Shown here: piece by piece, positions 10,959-21,729 of the stretch
How positions within the stretch are numbered: position 1 is the stretch's first letter
Layout: every line of letters starts with the position of its first letter
Origin: Lophium mytilinum
Lineage: Eukaryota; Ascomycota; Dothideomycetes; Mytilinidiales; Mytilinidiaceae
Direction: 5' to 3'
Assembly: GCA_010093605.1 (NCBI GenBank)
Contig: MU004197.1
Coordinates: 1,541,039-1,605,038 of the forward strand
DNA length: 64,000 bases
Notes under the pieces: model-generated
What the model was told of the DNA's origin: nothing
What the model saw: only the letters and a program-made list of their open reading frames with translations
Database searches by the model: none
Translations under genes and position numbers: made by a program

Positions 10959-13900
10959 TTAGGAGAAGCGCTTGTGATCCCACCCGCTATGCCCACTCGT
11001 CGCCTGCCCACCCGCACCCGGATCCCACCCACCATCCCGATTCCACCCCAGCCCATTCTCGCCAAAACTCATCTCCAGCTCCTTCTCAAACGCGCTCGCC
11101 TCGCGCACCTGCGCAGGGGACGCTTCAACGACGGACTCCAGATGTTTCCCCGCCCGGTCGCCCATCCCGCCCCACTCCTCCCCCCTTCCGACCCTTTCAT
11201 CTTCGTCACCACCAACCAACCACTCCCCCAACTCGAGCTCTTTCTCCGCCGTCGGCGTCCGCTCACTCCTCACCCTCTCCACTACCCGATTAAGATCCGT
11301 CGCTGTATCCGGCCTCTCAAACTCCTCCTCATCAACCTCCAACTCCGTGCTCAGTCCCATCTTAATATTATAATTCCGCCCGAGATACTGCTGCAGCCGA
11401 TACATCTGCCGTCCCCAGCTCTCGTCCACCAACCGTAACGCGGCGTTAATATCCTGGTCGCTGAGCAGCATACTCGGCGGGGCTTTCGCGCCGTGATGGG
11501 AATGCGGATGCGTTTTCGACCCTGACGTTAGTAGTTTCGATTTCGTGTATTTCGACAGCGAGGAGATGGTGGTGGAGGAGCGACGGGGTGGTTCGATGCC
11601 CCCGTCATCGCGCATCTGCTTGACTTGGTCTTCGGTTTGCTTGAGCGCCATTAGGCGGCTTTCTTCCATGGTGGGGAGGTACTGCAGCGTCGTGTTGCGG
11701 TGCAGCGCGTTGACCAGATCCGTAAACCCTGGCAGCCCGATACCGTTATTCTCGCAGTGCAGCTCCAGCAGCGTCGCGTTGGTCTTCAGCACATCCGCCA
11801 GCGTTGACGCCCCCTGCAGGCCCAATTTCTGGAATTGGATGTTCAAGATCTCGAGCGTGCGGTTGCGCTCGAGCCCGCGCAAGGCTTTGTTGATCCCAAC
11901 GCCCAGCTTCGTCGTCTCGAGCCGCGAGTCCTCGCCCGACATATCGAGAAATACAAGCGTCGTGTTCTCGGCGAACATCATTTCGAGAGCGTGGCAGGTT
12001 TCGTCGTCGGCGTCGCAGGGCAGCGAGGCCCGCGAGATGTCGAGGGCGCGGATGGTGCGGTTAGTTGCGAGCGCGATGATGAGCTGGCGGAACTCGGCTT
12101 CTTCTTCGAACTCGATCAGGCGGATCGTGAGGCTGGAAGGCGCGAGGCCGCTGGCGATGGCGGTCGTAAGTTGGTCGAGGTTTTGCTCGATGTTGTTTTC
12201 GCTGACGTCGAGGTGGAGTTCGCGTGCTTGGCCGGGCTTTTCCGTCATCGAGTGCATGAGGTAGGCGACGTCTTTGCCGGTGAGGTAGCAGTGGTCCAGG
12301 CGGAGCTCGCGGAGGGCTTTGGATTGTTTGTAGTCTAGGAGATAGCTGGAGACTGGTTAGTATTTGCGCGCTGCTTGGGAGAATATCACACATGGTAGAC
12401 TTACGATGCAATTGAGTCAACCATTGCGTTGTTGAGCGAAGTGCCGCTAAGTACCAGCTCTTGCAGCCGCCAAACTCGAAATGTCTCATACGAAATGAGT
12501 GGCTCAGATCCTGATGTCCTGGCAACGTGCGCGAGGTTGAGTTTTGTGATGTATGCAAAAGACCCAATCTGGGAGTCGAAAATAGCAGGTGACAATCGGA
12601 AAGGATTCTGAGAGATGTTGATAGCCTCAAGGGTGATTTCTTGCGGTCGTAGAGAGTCAAGCAGAAGAGACAATGTTCGATCTGTCAACCCACATCCACT
12701 CAACTCAAGTGCGCGGAAATGACAAGCTCGTTCCACAGCTGCCGCAACCAAATAATCGAAATCCGTTTCGCCCAACTCGATATTGTTCAGGGCTATCCAA
12801 TCAACGTTCGTCGTCTGGTACTTGCATAACGGGAAGAGTGCTTCCACAATTCCGCATCCAATGTCCCGGTCTTTGTTTCCCGTATCTTCGTAATTGCGTG
12901 GTTTCCTTGATATGCAAGACGAAAAGTCCATTCTTCTTAGCTTCCGGCTAGTGACTGCCATGGCGCGAATTTCCTGGACAAGAAGACAGGATCTCTCAAG
13001 CTCCTCTACGTCCATCCGGACTAGTGTTCCACGCTTAGTCTTGATACAGACGTGCTCGGTTCCATATCTATCCTCGAGGCCATTCAAAACATCCAGGTGG
13101 ACATCTTTGAAACTCAGGCCGCAAAAGGATTCGTTATAGCGTAGGGCTCGCATGACGGAAAGAAGTTCTAGAGCTGTGTATTCGTTGTTTCGTCGATTGA
13201 CTGGCGGCATCAACTCAAAACGAGGAGAGTCTTCGTCGGGATACGTAATTTGGTACCGAATGTTTTCCGGGTTCACGCCGTAGGCAATGCAGTATCCAAT
13301 AAGCGTACGGTCAAGGGAGTCGCTGTCTATCGGATGTGGACTACTGTTTCGTAGAATATCGCGTTTGACATCATCAGGGACGTCAAAAGTGTATGGACGT
13401 GACTCCCACTCTGGTCGCATGTTCTCCTCAACATAGCGTAGCCGTACCGCGATATCATGTGAAGCGAGCGATGCTAGATAAAGTACCTTCGGTCTCTCGA
13501 GCGGCTTTCTGCTCAGATATTAACAACGGTCTTGTTCATTAGGCTATAGACTTACCGAAAGGTTAATTCGAAGCTGTCATCCTTCTCGCTGACTTTGAGC
13601 TCCGTGATTGTAAGGATACCATAAGACGACTGGGCGTTCTGAGAGGCTAGAGAAGTACCAGACGGTCGTTGAGGTCTGAACAATGGGATCAGATGTACCT
13701 TGTGAACCCCGATAGCAAGAAAGCACACAGTACTAATAGCCTTGGAAAGATCATCGGAAGAGGACCGTGACCCAGTCTTTCCAAGCGGGCGCTGAACCAC
13801 CTTGTATATGGCATAATTTGGCGGCACATAGTCAAACTCCCTTTCCACGACGCGGGCACACAGTTCCGAGTTCATGTCGGAGAGGGGGTTTAGGTCTGCG

Positions 13901-14802
13901 AGTCGGACGCGATTGGCTGCTTCTCGGATAGCGGCTAGCCAGACTTTCATATCTTCAGGATCTCCAAATTGAAGTGTCATAGAGGACGCATGGTTAGTCT
14001 CGTCGTCAAGATGAGTAACCTCAATTGCAAAATGAGGACGTCCGTCGTCGAGGTCGTAGACAGCCACAATTTGCCGCAGAGGCGTGCCCATCTCACGATC
14101 ACCTGAGGCCTCCGAGGGCGCCGACTTGAACTCATGAGACCCGGCAGAGGGGCTTTGACTGTGACGAACATTCACGTTCGAAAGTCCTCGAGATAGGGGG
14201 GAAGGAATGCTAAGATAGTGAGCTTTAGGAGATTTGGGAGGGAAGCGAGGGTTAACTTGCGCGTTGAAAATCTCGGAAGCTTTGTGGTGACTTTTGAAGC
14301 GGACTAGATGCGTTTCTGTCAGGACCAGGTACTCTTTCTTCTTCCTGAACATGGAACTGCTCGTCTGAACTTCCCCATGGTGCAAAACATGGCGGTTGCG
14401 GAATGTGTCGTCCAATTGGCTCATATTCACGGATGGTGTTTTGATCGAGGTGGGCGTCCGGGCTTCTTCATAATCGTCAAGGGATCTCAAAGATCGAAGT
14501 GAGCCAAATCTAGATGTTCGGCCACTGCCCCGGCTTCCCGCAAAAGGTGGCCTGACAGGTGAACTCGGACTAGTTCCTCCATCTCCGAAAGGATCCTCTT
14601 CTCCAATGTGGACAGACGTTTGGAGGTTGGTCAGGAGCGAGTTTGTCCTCCGCTTCCTGAGCAGGTTCGCAGGCTCGTCCTTGTCTTTTTCGGCTTTATC
14701 GTGAATTGGCGTGAGTGAACTGAGAGCAGTGCGACCAAAGATACTGCGTCGTTTGCGGACATCCTTTCCCTCTTTCGCGGATTGGGGCATGGTGGAGGTC
14801 AC
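10959..14802 (-). CDS. PH-like domain plus leucine-rich-repeat protein
   Basis: Three exons (14802-13556, 13508-12405, 12345-10959) encode 1245 residues; the introns are 47 and 59 nt, and the junctions restore R-K-P-L-E-R and S-I-A-S-Y-L-L-D-Y in frame. The N-terminus (about 1-120) is basic and Ser-rich. Residues about 125-290 look like a split PH domain: HHGEVQTSSSMFRKKKEYLVLTETHLVRFKS, then FAIEVTHLDDETNHASSMTLQF and MKVWLAAIREAANR. From about 420 to 960 there are leucine-rich repeats (FRALELSGCGLTDRTLSLLL, ALRELRLDHCYLTGKDVAYL, LLELHCENNGIGLPGFTDLV). The tail is charged and Gly-rich. PH plus LRR resembles CARMIL/tropomodulin-like actin regulators at the membrane. That role is inference, but the fungal family is conserved in filamentous species. 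Confidence 0.85.
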
Positions 14803-15784
14803 GCCTAAGCTCGCCCGAACTTTGCCAATTATTTCTTATGCTGGGTAGGAAATGTATAGTCAGGATGTAACTCGGCAAATATCCAAGGGTCGTGAAGAAG
14901 CCAATGTCCCGCGGCCTCCCCTTCCGATTGTTCGCGGCAAGGGTACAGGCCCCAGGGAGGATGTAGATTTGGTATGCCAATCACGCGGCCGTTTCAAGGT
15001 CGTGCAATGGTGGGGTATACGGCGGAAAGAGAGGTCGACTGGCGCGATTGGAAGCGCGGGACACGCAGGAGAGCAAGCCAGGGAAGGTTGACGGGCACAG
15101 GAGCATCAGCAGAAGGTGCAGTACCTGCCAGGTCCATAGTTAGTATTTGAAGCAGCATGGACGGCGGGGAGGGTGGTGGCGTGAATGGCAAGTTGGGGTG
15201 AGGTCGAAAAGGTAGCGTACCTGTACAAAGCTCCCCGGCCGGTTTTCATGCTTGCATCATCAGCAGCTCGCCGGCAGAGAGCGGTGATGTTCGCGCCCAA
15301 TCAGCTTGGAGGCGGTGTCGCGGGGGTGAGGCCAAGATGTAGATTGCAGATGGTTTCGGTGTTTATGCAACCGTGATGCGCCCAGAGCGACGGAAGCGGT
15401 GAGCGGCACCAGACACGAGAGAGCAGCAATTCAATACGGGCACGCGGGCAGGGCGCAAGAGCAGCCACAGCCGCCGCGATGCCTCTCTTGTTGTGGCCGA
15501 CACGCGTCGAGCACCGGAACACAGCGGCCTCGACCATCCCAGCCTTCGCGATCTCCCCTGCAGCCAATCACCGACTCGGCTTCCCTCTGACGACGGCGCT
15601 CGACATCGGCTGTCTGGATATTTCACGTGATCTCCCACCCTCCTTCCGTCGCCGAGATGGACCCCGACTGCACGGCCCGACCCTTTCGCCGACCCTTCCC
15701 AAAGTTTTCTCGACGACAGGAGTCGGCCTGCGCGTATCTACTCCCTCGACCCAAGACAGCTGTTCCGTCTCAATATCGGCTGGA
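14803..15784. promoter_or_regulatory. Shared upstream region of PH-LRR and PET127 genes
   Basis: This 982-bp region lies between divergent start codons. On the minus strand it contains a plausible 5' UTR intron of the PH-LRR transcript, running from a GTACGC donor near 15221 to GGCAG near 15128, with a perfect TACTAAC branch site at 15145-15139. The plus-strand frame leading into PET127 is open from 15479 but has neither codon bias nor a targeting sequence before 15785. Confidence 0.5.
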
Positions 15785-18760
15785 ATGCTCGGCCGCAGCA
15801 TCGCACGCGTTTCCCGCTCCTCCAATCCCTACGTCTGCCTCTCCTGCCAGACCAAGCACCTCTCAACACGCCACCAGACGCTCCTATACTCCACCACCAC
15901 CAATGCCGACAGGGACCATGTTGACCTTCCTAGCGCCGTCGCCGGCAGTAGTCAAAGCCAGTCTTTCTCCAACCGCGCATCGCCGGCCGCTGGTTCGGAG
16001 AAGAAGGGAGGGAGACGGTTTCGCAAAGACAATGACTTTTGGAGCGCCACGCTTGATGCCCTGAAACGACCTGAGAAGAAGGACACAAAAGCAAACAAGA
16101 TCGAGTCTAACGAGGATAAGCATTCAAAGGCAGCAGGGAAGAAGTCTCAAGCGACAGAGAGTTCGAACGCAGAAAGACAGTCTGAAGAGAGTAAAAGTTC
16201 ACAGGCCGAAGGGAGGAAGGCAGAAGAGACGGCTAATGCAATGGTCGAGGAGAAAGTGTTAGGGGTCAGTAAAAGGAGGAACAGGCCGGGCCAGCAAGTT
16301 CGGAAAAGGCTATGGTTAAAAGAGGCGGCAAGAAAGGCGACACAAGAGATGGACAGGGCAAAGGCGGCAGAGGCAGCGAAAGCTCTATCTACAAGGAAAA
16401 AGGCCATACCGTCCCGAATACGGCGCGTTGGCTCGGGTCAGAAGAGCGATGTGACGGGCGACGCTACGACCCCAGCCCCCAGCATAGACCAACAGAAGAC
16501 GTCCCTCGACCAGCTCAGCCAGAATCCGTTGCGACGCGGTGAGGGTCGTCTAAGAAAGCGAGTCGGAAGCGCAGAACGAGAAAAGAAATCGTTAGACACC
16601 ACTCAAACAGTCAAGGATCTCGTGAACGAGAGGCTTAGAGAGATTATTGCAAAGGACGCGGTCGCTCCTACAAGAAAGGACAGAAATATAGCAAACGTGG
16701 ACGGATTCAGCTCTCTTCAGGACGCATTGAAGGGCACAGCGTCACGACGGGGTCCAGTGGACATCAAACGGATGTCAGCAGACGAATTGCATTTCACTCC
16801 AGTAGATGTTGAAGTCCCTCCTGTACCTACTCTGGCCCATGGACTTGACAGGGTCCTTTTCAACCCGGGTGTCTATCACCTCCAAGACCCACGATCTCGC
16901 GTTTACAACTTCGATCCATATCTTGAAAAGATCATGCCAGCCACCGAGTTCGATTTCGATTCTCTGGAAAAGTACATGACGTCCTCCAAAGACCAAGGAC
17001 TCATCAATATGGCGAAAACTCTAGACGCTAAATTCACGGGCTCGACTTCAAGCATGTCTGGCGTCTTGACTCACTTCCACTATCTGCTTTCACAATGGCG
17101 CAAACTGAACCTCAGCATGCTCTCAAAGGAGTTTCCTGAACTTACAGACAAGTTCAGCAAAATCCAACGTTCTCCCACTGCAATATTCTTGCGTTGGAAA
17201 GATGGCACGTATGCCATTGATGCCGACAAGGAGTTCGATACCCCGAACATCATGAGCTGGCTTGGCCAATCTATGGAAAAGCTTTTGACCAACTCGCCTG
17301 ATAAGTTTGAGCGCTACCGGAGAAGCAATCCGGAGGAAACACCTGCTGATGATGATGGCAAATGCTTCCATTACACCCAACAGGGTAAAGTCCTGATGCG
17401 ATCGCAGCTTGATGCCAAGGATCCAAGATTGCCGGGCACGGGTATTTTTGACTTGAAGACTAGGGCGGTTGTCTCGGTGCGAATGGAAGCTAGTGAATTC
17501 CAGCATCGTTCGGGCTACCAGATTCGCAATCTTCGCGGAGAGTGGGAGTCTTTCGAGCGCGAGTACTTTGACATGATCAGGGCGACCATGTTGAAGTATT
17601 CCTTGCAGGTTCGCATGGGCAGAATGGACGGTATCTTCATTGCTTTCCACAACGTCGAGCGCATTTTTGGATTCCAGTACGTTAGCAAGGCGGAAATGGA
17701 CCTGGCCCTTCATGGCCAGGAGGAGGCGTGTCTTGGGGACCAGGAGTTCAAGCTTAGTGTCGAGCTCTTGAGTGAGATTCTTGAAAAGGCAACGAAGAAG
17801 TTCCCTAAGCAGGTAAGTCAGGGATACAAAAAATATACGGACTCGTCCTTACCATCACAGTCCATCCGATTGCACTTCGAGACACGCGATGTCCAGGTTC
17901 CGTTCATGTACGTTTTCGCCGAGCCTGTATCTGAAGAGCAGGTTGAGGCCATCCAGAACAAAAATCAAAAGATCATCAAGGAATTTGAAAAGTCCGTTGT
18001 TGGCATAGTCAGCGAGGAAGAGGAAATGCAGCAGGAATGGGGTGAGATCAACACCCGCATCGAGGCGGAGCTTGAGCAAGATCAAGAAGGCAAGGCCGAA
18101 GTCGAAGACGAAGAAGCCCCTGTTACCCAACCTGTAGAAGATGTCGAGGCCGAAGAAGATCCCATCACAGACGACATAGCGGAAACTGAAGAGAAAGTCG
18201 ACCCATTGGCGAACGCCGCGTCCATCGTGGAATCTCTCGATGCTTCCTTGCCAGAACCCGCCGAAGACACCGTTCTTGGCCTCACTCTCACCGTTCGCAA
18301 CAAGGTAAACGGAAATTATGTCAGCCGTCCAACGAACTTGTCCCCGGCCGAAGAATGGGCCATTGAGTATAGCCTTAGCGAGATTCCGGCAGAAAACGGA
18401 CGCGCAGTTCGACTGCTGCAATCACTCAAAGCCCGTCGCCAGAAAGCATTAATTCGCGAGGCGGTTGATGAAAACGCAAACAATTATTACAGTAAGATCT
18501 TACAAGACTTCAGCAACAAGGGCCGAGCGTGGCGCACCAAGATGGATGAGCGCGATGCCGAACAAGAGAAGCTGGTGTATACACCGCTTGGTATGGACAA
18601 GGAGAACGTCGTGGCGCAAATGGGGCCGTGGCTCCGGAATGATGAGGGCAAGCAGGATTCCACTGTTCCAGAGGAGCCGGAAGTCAAGGTTGAAAACCCT
18701 GAGGAGTACATGGAGTGGCTGTATAGTAATATGGGTAATGTGAAGAATGGAGGGGCATAG
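15785..18760 (+). CDS. PET127: Mitochondrial RNA-processing protein Pet127
   Basis: Two exons (15785-17812, 17861-18760) encode 975 residues. The 48-nt intron (GTAAGT...CACAG) is in frame and free of stops. The start at 15785 gives a good mitochondrial presequence (MLGRSIARVSRSSNPYVC), so the longer upstream frame was not used. A Lys/Glu-rich, low-complexity region (residues about 50-280) precedes the conserved Pet127 region: HGLDRVLFNPGVYHLQDPRS, YNFDPYLEKIMP, then GIFDLKTRAVVSVRMEA and RMGRMDGIFIAFHNVERIFG. Pet127 associates with the mitochondrial inner membrane and affects 5' processing and decay of mitochondrial RNAs; the DLK motif fits its reported relation to the PD-(D/E)XK nuclease fold. 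The C-terminus is long and acidic. It is divergent from the PH-LRR gene. Confidence 0.92.
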   Translation: MLGRSIARVSRSSNPYVCLSCQTKHLSTRHQTLLYSTTTNADRDHVDLPSAVAGSSQSQSFSNRASPAAGSEKKGGRRFRKDNDFWSATLDALKRPEKKDTKANKIESNEDKHSKAAGKKSQATESSNAERQSEESKSSQAEGRKAEETANAMVEEKVLGVSKRRNRPGQQVRKRLWLKEAARKATQEMDRAKAAEAAKALSTRKKAIPSRIRRVGSGQKSDVTGDATTPAPSIDQQKTSLDQLSQNPLRRGEGRLRKRVGSAEREKKSLDTTQTVKDLVNERLREIIAKDAVAPTRKDRNIANVDGFSSLQDALKGTASRRGPVDIKRMSADELHFTPVDVEVPPVPTLAHGLDRVLFNPGVYHLQDPRSRVYNFDPYLEKIMPATEFDFDSLEKYMTSSKDQGLINMAKTLDAKFTGSTSSMSGVLTHFHYLLSQWRKLNLSMLSKEFPELTDKFSKIQRSPTAIFLRWKDGTYAIDADKEFDTPNIMSWLGQSMEKLLTNSPDKFERYRRSNPEETPADDDGKCFHYTQQGKVLMRSQLDAKDPRLPGTGIFDLKTRAVVSVRMEASEFQHRSGYQIRNLRGEWESFEREYFDMIRATMLKYSLQVRMGRMDGIFIAFHNVERIFGFQYVSKAEMDLALHGQEEACLGDQEFKLSVELLSEILEKATKKFPKQVSQGYKKYTDSSLPSQSIRLHFETRDVQVPFMYVFAEPVSEEQVEAIQNKNQKIIKEFEKSVVGIVSEEEEMQQEWGEINTRIEAELEQDQEGKAEVEDEEAPVTQPVEDVEAEEDPITDDIAETEEKVDPLANAASIVESLDASLPEPAEDTVLGLTLTVRNKVNGNYVSRPTNLSPAEEWAIEYSLSEIPAENGRAVRLLQSLKARRQKALIREAVDENANNYYSKILQDFSNKGRAWRTKMDERDAEQEKLVYTPLGMDKENVVAQMGPWLRNDEGKQDSTVPEEPEVKVENPEEYMEWLYSNMGNVKNGGA

Positions 18761-19120
18761 ACCTCGGTATGACTGGGCATTGGGATTGTTCTGTATAACA
18801 TCAAAAGGCGGTGCATTGGAACAGGGCTGTACACTACACTTTCGGCATTATCTAGGGCTCCTTCGCATTGGGTCACGACGGGCATTCGGCATGTAATTGT
18901 ATCTGTAGACTACCCAAGTAATTCAAAAGACTGATGTTAGACTATAAACTGTACATGATGTATTTTTCATTCGTCTGATTTGAGTCGAGCTCGGACGCTG
19001 CTGGAAGAAATATTCGCCGTCTTCCGACCGTGCCGCTCAGGGAAAAGCCACTTCTCACCTCTCTTCTTGTGCCTCCAGGCTGCTTCGCAGTCCACTCCCA
19101 CAATCTCTCCACCAGCAACC
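18761..19120. other. Intergenic between PET127 and derlin gene
   Basis: These 360 bp lie between two plus-strand genes and show no coding frame. They should hold the PET127 3' UTR and the derlin promoter; a CAATCTC/CACAATC stretch lies just before the derlin ATG. Confidence 0.5.
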
Positions 19121-20431
19121 ATGGACGTCTTTTGGACCCTCCCGCCCGTTTCGAGGTCAGTAACCGCTCCAGTCTGCCTCTCGAACATTCGCATTCTCTA
19201 GGCATGCAACCATATCTGATGCTGATCCTAGAACCATCACAGCAGCCACCGTCGCCGTCTCCGCGCTGGTCTATGGCGGCCTGCTGTCCGCGGAACCGCT
19301 CCTCTTCGCTCGGGAGTACCTGTGGCTACTCCCGCCTCAGATATGGCGTATAGCGACCGCTTTCCTTGTGACGAAGCCGAAGCTATCGATCATACTTGAC
19401 CCATACTTCTGTACGAAAGCATTGCATCTGCTGCTTATCCGGCCACATAGCTAAATCTGCCAGTGTACACATATGCAAGCTCCCTCGAGACCGAATCTCC
19501 CCGCTTCACTGCACCCGGAGATTTCTTCACCTACCTCATCTTCGTAGCCCTTCTCATCGTGGTATGTCGCGCCGCAACCAGCTTCTCTTTCTCAGCCCCC
19601 ATTTCACACACTCCCCCAAATCAAGCACCTGTTGTACACGCTACACCGTCCGAAACCTCTAAACTGCCCGCCCAGCCCACCCTCAGTGGCTGCCGCGGTT
19701 CCTGAACAGAGGGAGATTACCCCCGCGCTTCGCACACCCCATCATTCGCAATCATAAAACAAACCGGGGTTGTGTGCGGCGTGGGCATGGTGGGAAATGC
19801 CATTTGAGAAAGCCCCGCGGACCCCGAGTTCCGACGGTGGTGGTGATGGCTCCCTACAAATTATCCCCTACGCCCCCTTCTCATTACACAAATTATCACG
19901 CCCGATCGCATAATATGCATTATTCGGAGTGCGACGAATACGATGCTAATGAAACGGCAACAGGCATCCTCCGGCCTCGCCCTCCGAGGCTACTTCTTCT
20001 TGCAACCCCTCACCCTCGCCCTCGCCTACACCTACTCGCAGGACAACCCACACCGCAAGGTCTCCTTCTTCATCCTGACCTTCGACGCCATGTACCTGCC
20101 GTACAGCATGCTCTTCCTGACCTTCGTGCTCGAGGGGCCGGGTGCCGCGTTGCACCAGTCTATGGGTCTGTTCGCGGCCCACGCGTTCGATTTCCTGACG
20201 AGGATTTGGCCGACTTTTGGTGGTGGGAGGAACTATATCCAGACGCCGATGTTTGTGAAGAGGGCGTTTGGGGCGGATAGCCCGGCGCCGAGGCAGAGGG
20301 GGTATGGTACGGCGGTTCCGGCGAGGGATGCGTCCGCCGCGCCGGGGGCGCAGAGGGCGACGGGGAGGGCGTTTGGGTTTGGGGGGCAGTGGGATGGGAG
20401 GGGGCCGGGGAGGAGGCTGGGTGGGGAGTGA
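19121..20431 (+). CDS. Derlin family ER membrane protein (Der1/Dfm1 type)
   Basis: Four exons (19121-19155, 19232-19410, 19464-19561, 19964-20431) encode 259 residues. The third intron is unusually long (402 nt) and ends with GCTAAT and CAACAG. The N-terminus MDVFWTLPPVSR and the following helices match derlins, as do the WR motif in PPQIWRIATAFL, the LDPYFLYTYASSLE loop, LALAYTYSQDNPHRKVSFF, and the final helix with QSMGLFAAHAFDFLTRIWP. Derlins are rhomboid pseudoproteases that thin the ER membrane and work with Hrd1 and Cdc48 to retrotranslocate misfolded proteins. The Gly/Arg-rich C-terminus ends GRGPGRRLGGE, which resembles the SHP box by which Dfm1 and derlins bind Cdc48/p97. Exon 4 is GC-rich and ends in dense guanine runs. 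Confidence 0.9.
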
Positions 20432-21729
20432 GGTTGGGTTAGGGGCTAGGATAAGTGGAGTAAAACCCTTATCTACCACCTCTCACGGCTTTCTCGAAAC
20501 CACGAATTCTGCTTGTACGTCTGCATGACATAGGGGAGTGGGATCGGGCAGGTGGATTGGGTGGGTGGGTATAGCATCACGGGGATTTATGATCAGCCTG
20601 GATGGCTTGTAAAATACAATTTCCCGAATTACTTCAAAAGCTCACTCATCGTTCTCATGTTCATTCTAATCTCTTGCTCCATCTTCGTTCCGCAATCTCT
20701 CCGCCGACAACGTCAACATTGCTTCCGAACCTACGCAGGCGGTCGCGAAATGGGCATAGGTCGCTAGCGGAGCGTATTCGATATTGCCAATATTGAAATC
20801 GGAATACTAGGGTTTTGCGCAGAATGCTAGGCGCGCCAACGCTCTGCGGTCTCGATGCTTGCAACCTCATTAGGGGCAGATAGTCGGTGGGATCATGGGG
20901 AGTCGTAGGTGAAGCAGCGGTCTTAGTGCTATGATTGGGCAAAGAAAGAAGTATAAGCAGATGCTAGATCGGAGATGATAGGATGCGGATGGACAAAGGT
21001 GAGCGAAGCCTAAATCTGTTGTATAGATAGTGATGAGGTACACTACTAGGTCACAAGCCTAAGCACCCATATAGTACTGCTCGAGTCCCGCTTCTGCCAG
21101 CTGGACGAGACCTGCAGGGGCGGCCCCATCGCGAGGATGCCTCGTGGTCAAGAGGACGCTCAGATCACACTGTCTGACACTTGACATGACGGCTGCGTTA
21201 TGGTCACCCTGTGAGGGCGCTCCTGGCAGTGGCGAACAAGTGTGCCCGGAGGTATAGTCAGGTGCTGTAGCTGGCTTTTGATCAAGATTATGGGACCGTC
21301 CATTGGCCGTTGTGTGGAACACCATTTCGGAAAGCTCAAAAGAATACAAGACGGTGAATGGATGCCTCAGGTCGACCGGCACGATATTCGATCCCTCCAA
21401 TAATGCTAGCCACGTACCCGATCAGTACCACATTATCAGACCGGCTCCTGCGAGATTTTGGTTTCATCCAATGAAAAGGCATGGTGGCGCCATTGGAAGT
21501 CATGCATGATGTGGCATGCTGGAGAGGCGCATCGACGCTGATTGGCAGATTCCACAATCTCGTGCATCAGCTCCGCCTTTCAGCCTTGCGTCGCAACTAT
21601 GAATACCCCACGGCATCCTCAATTTGTGTGGAATCCTTTTGCATCTATTCTACTACATATCCCCTCAGAACCATACCCCGACTTCGTCACTCTACCGTGT
21701 CTACTCTACTTCCCATCAGCTCAACCAGG
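20432..21729. other. Intergenic, no gene recognised
   Basis: This 1.3-kb stretch contains only short overlapping open frames (60-113 codons) without recognisable domains. It separates the housekeeping block from the Clr5 gene. Confidence 0.5.

Noticed and set aside
11545-12338. Plus-strand frames of 167-239 codons over the PH-LRR gene
   Set aside because: They are antisense to the leucine-rich-repeat exons and have no independent features.
15479-15784. Extension of PET127 to the upstream ATG at 15479
   Set aside because: The extra 102 residues look non-coding, and the internal ATG at 15785 gives a proper mitochondrial presequence.
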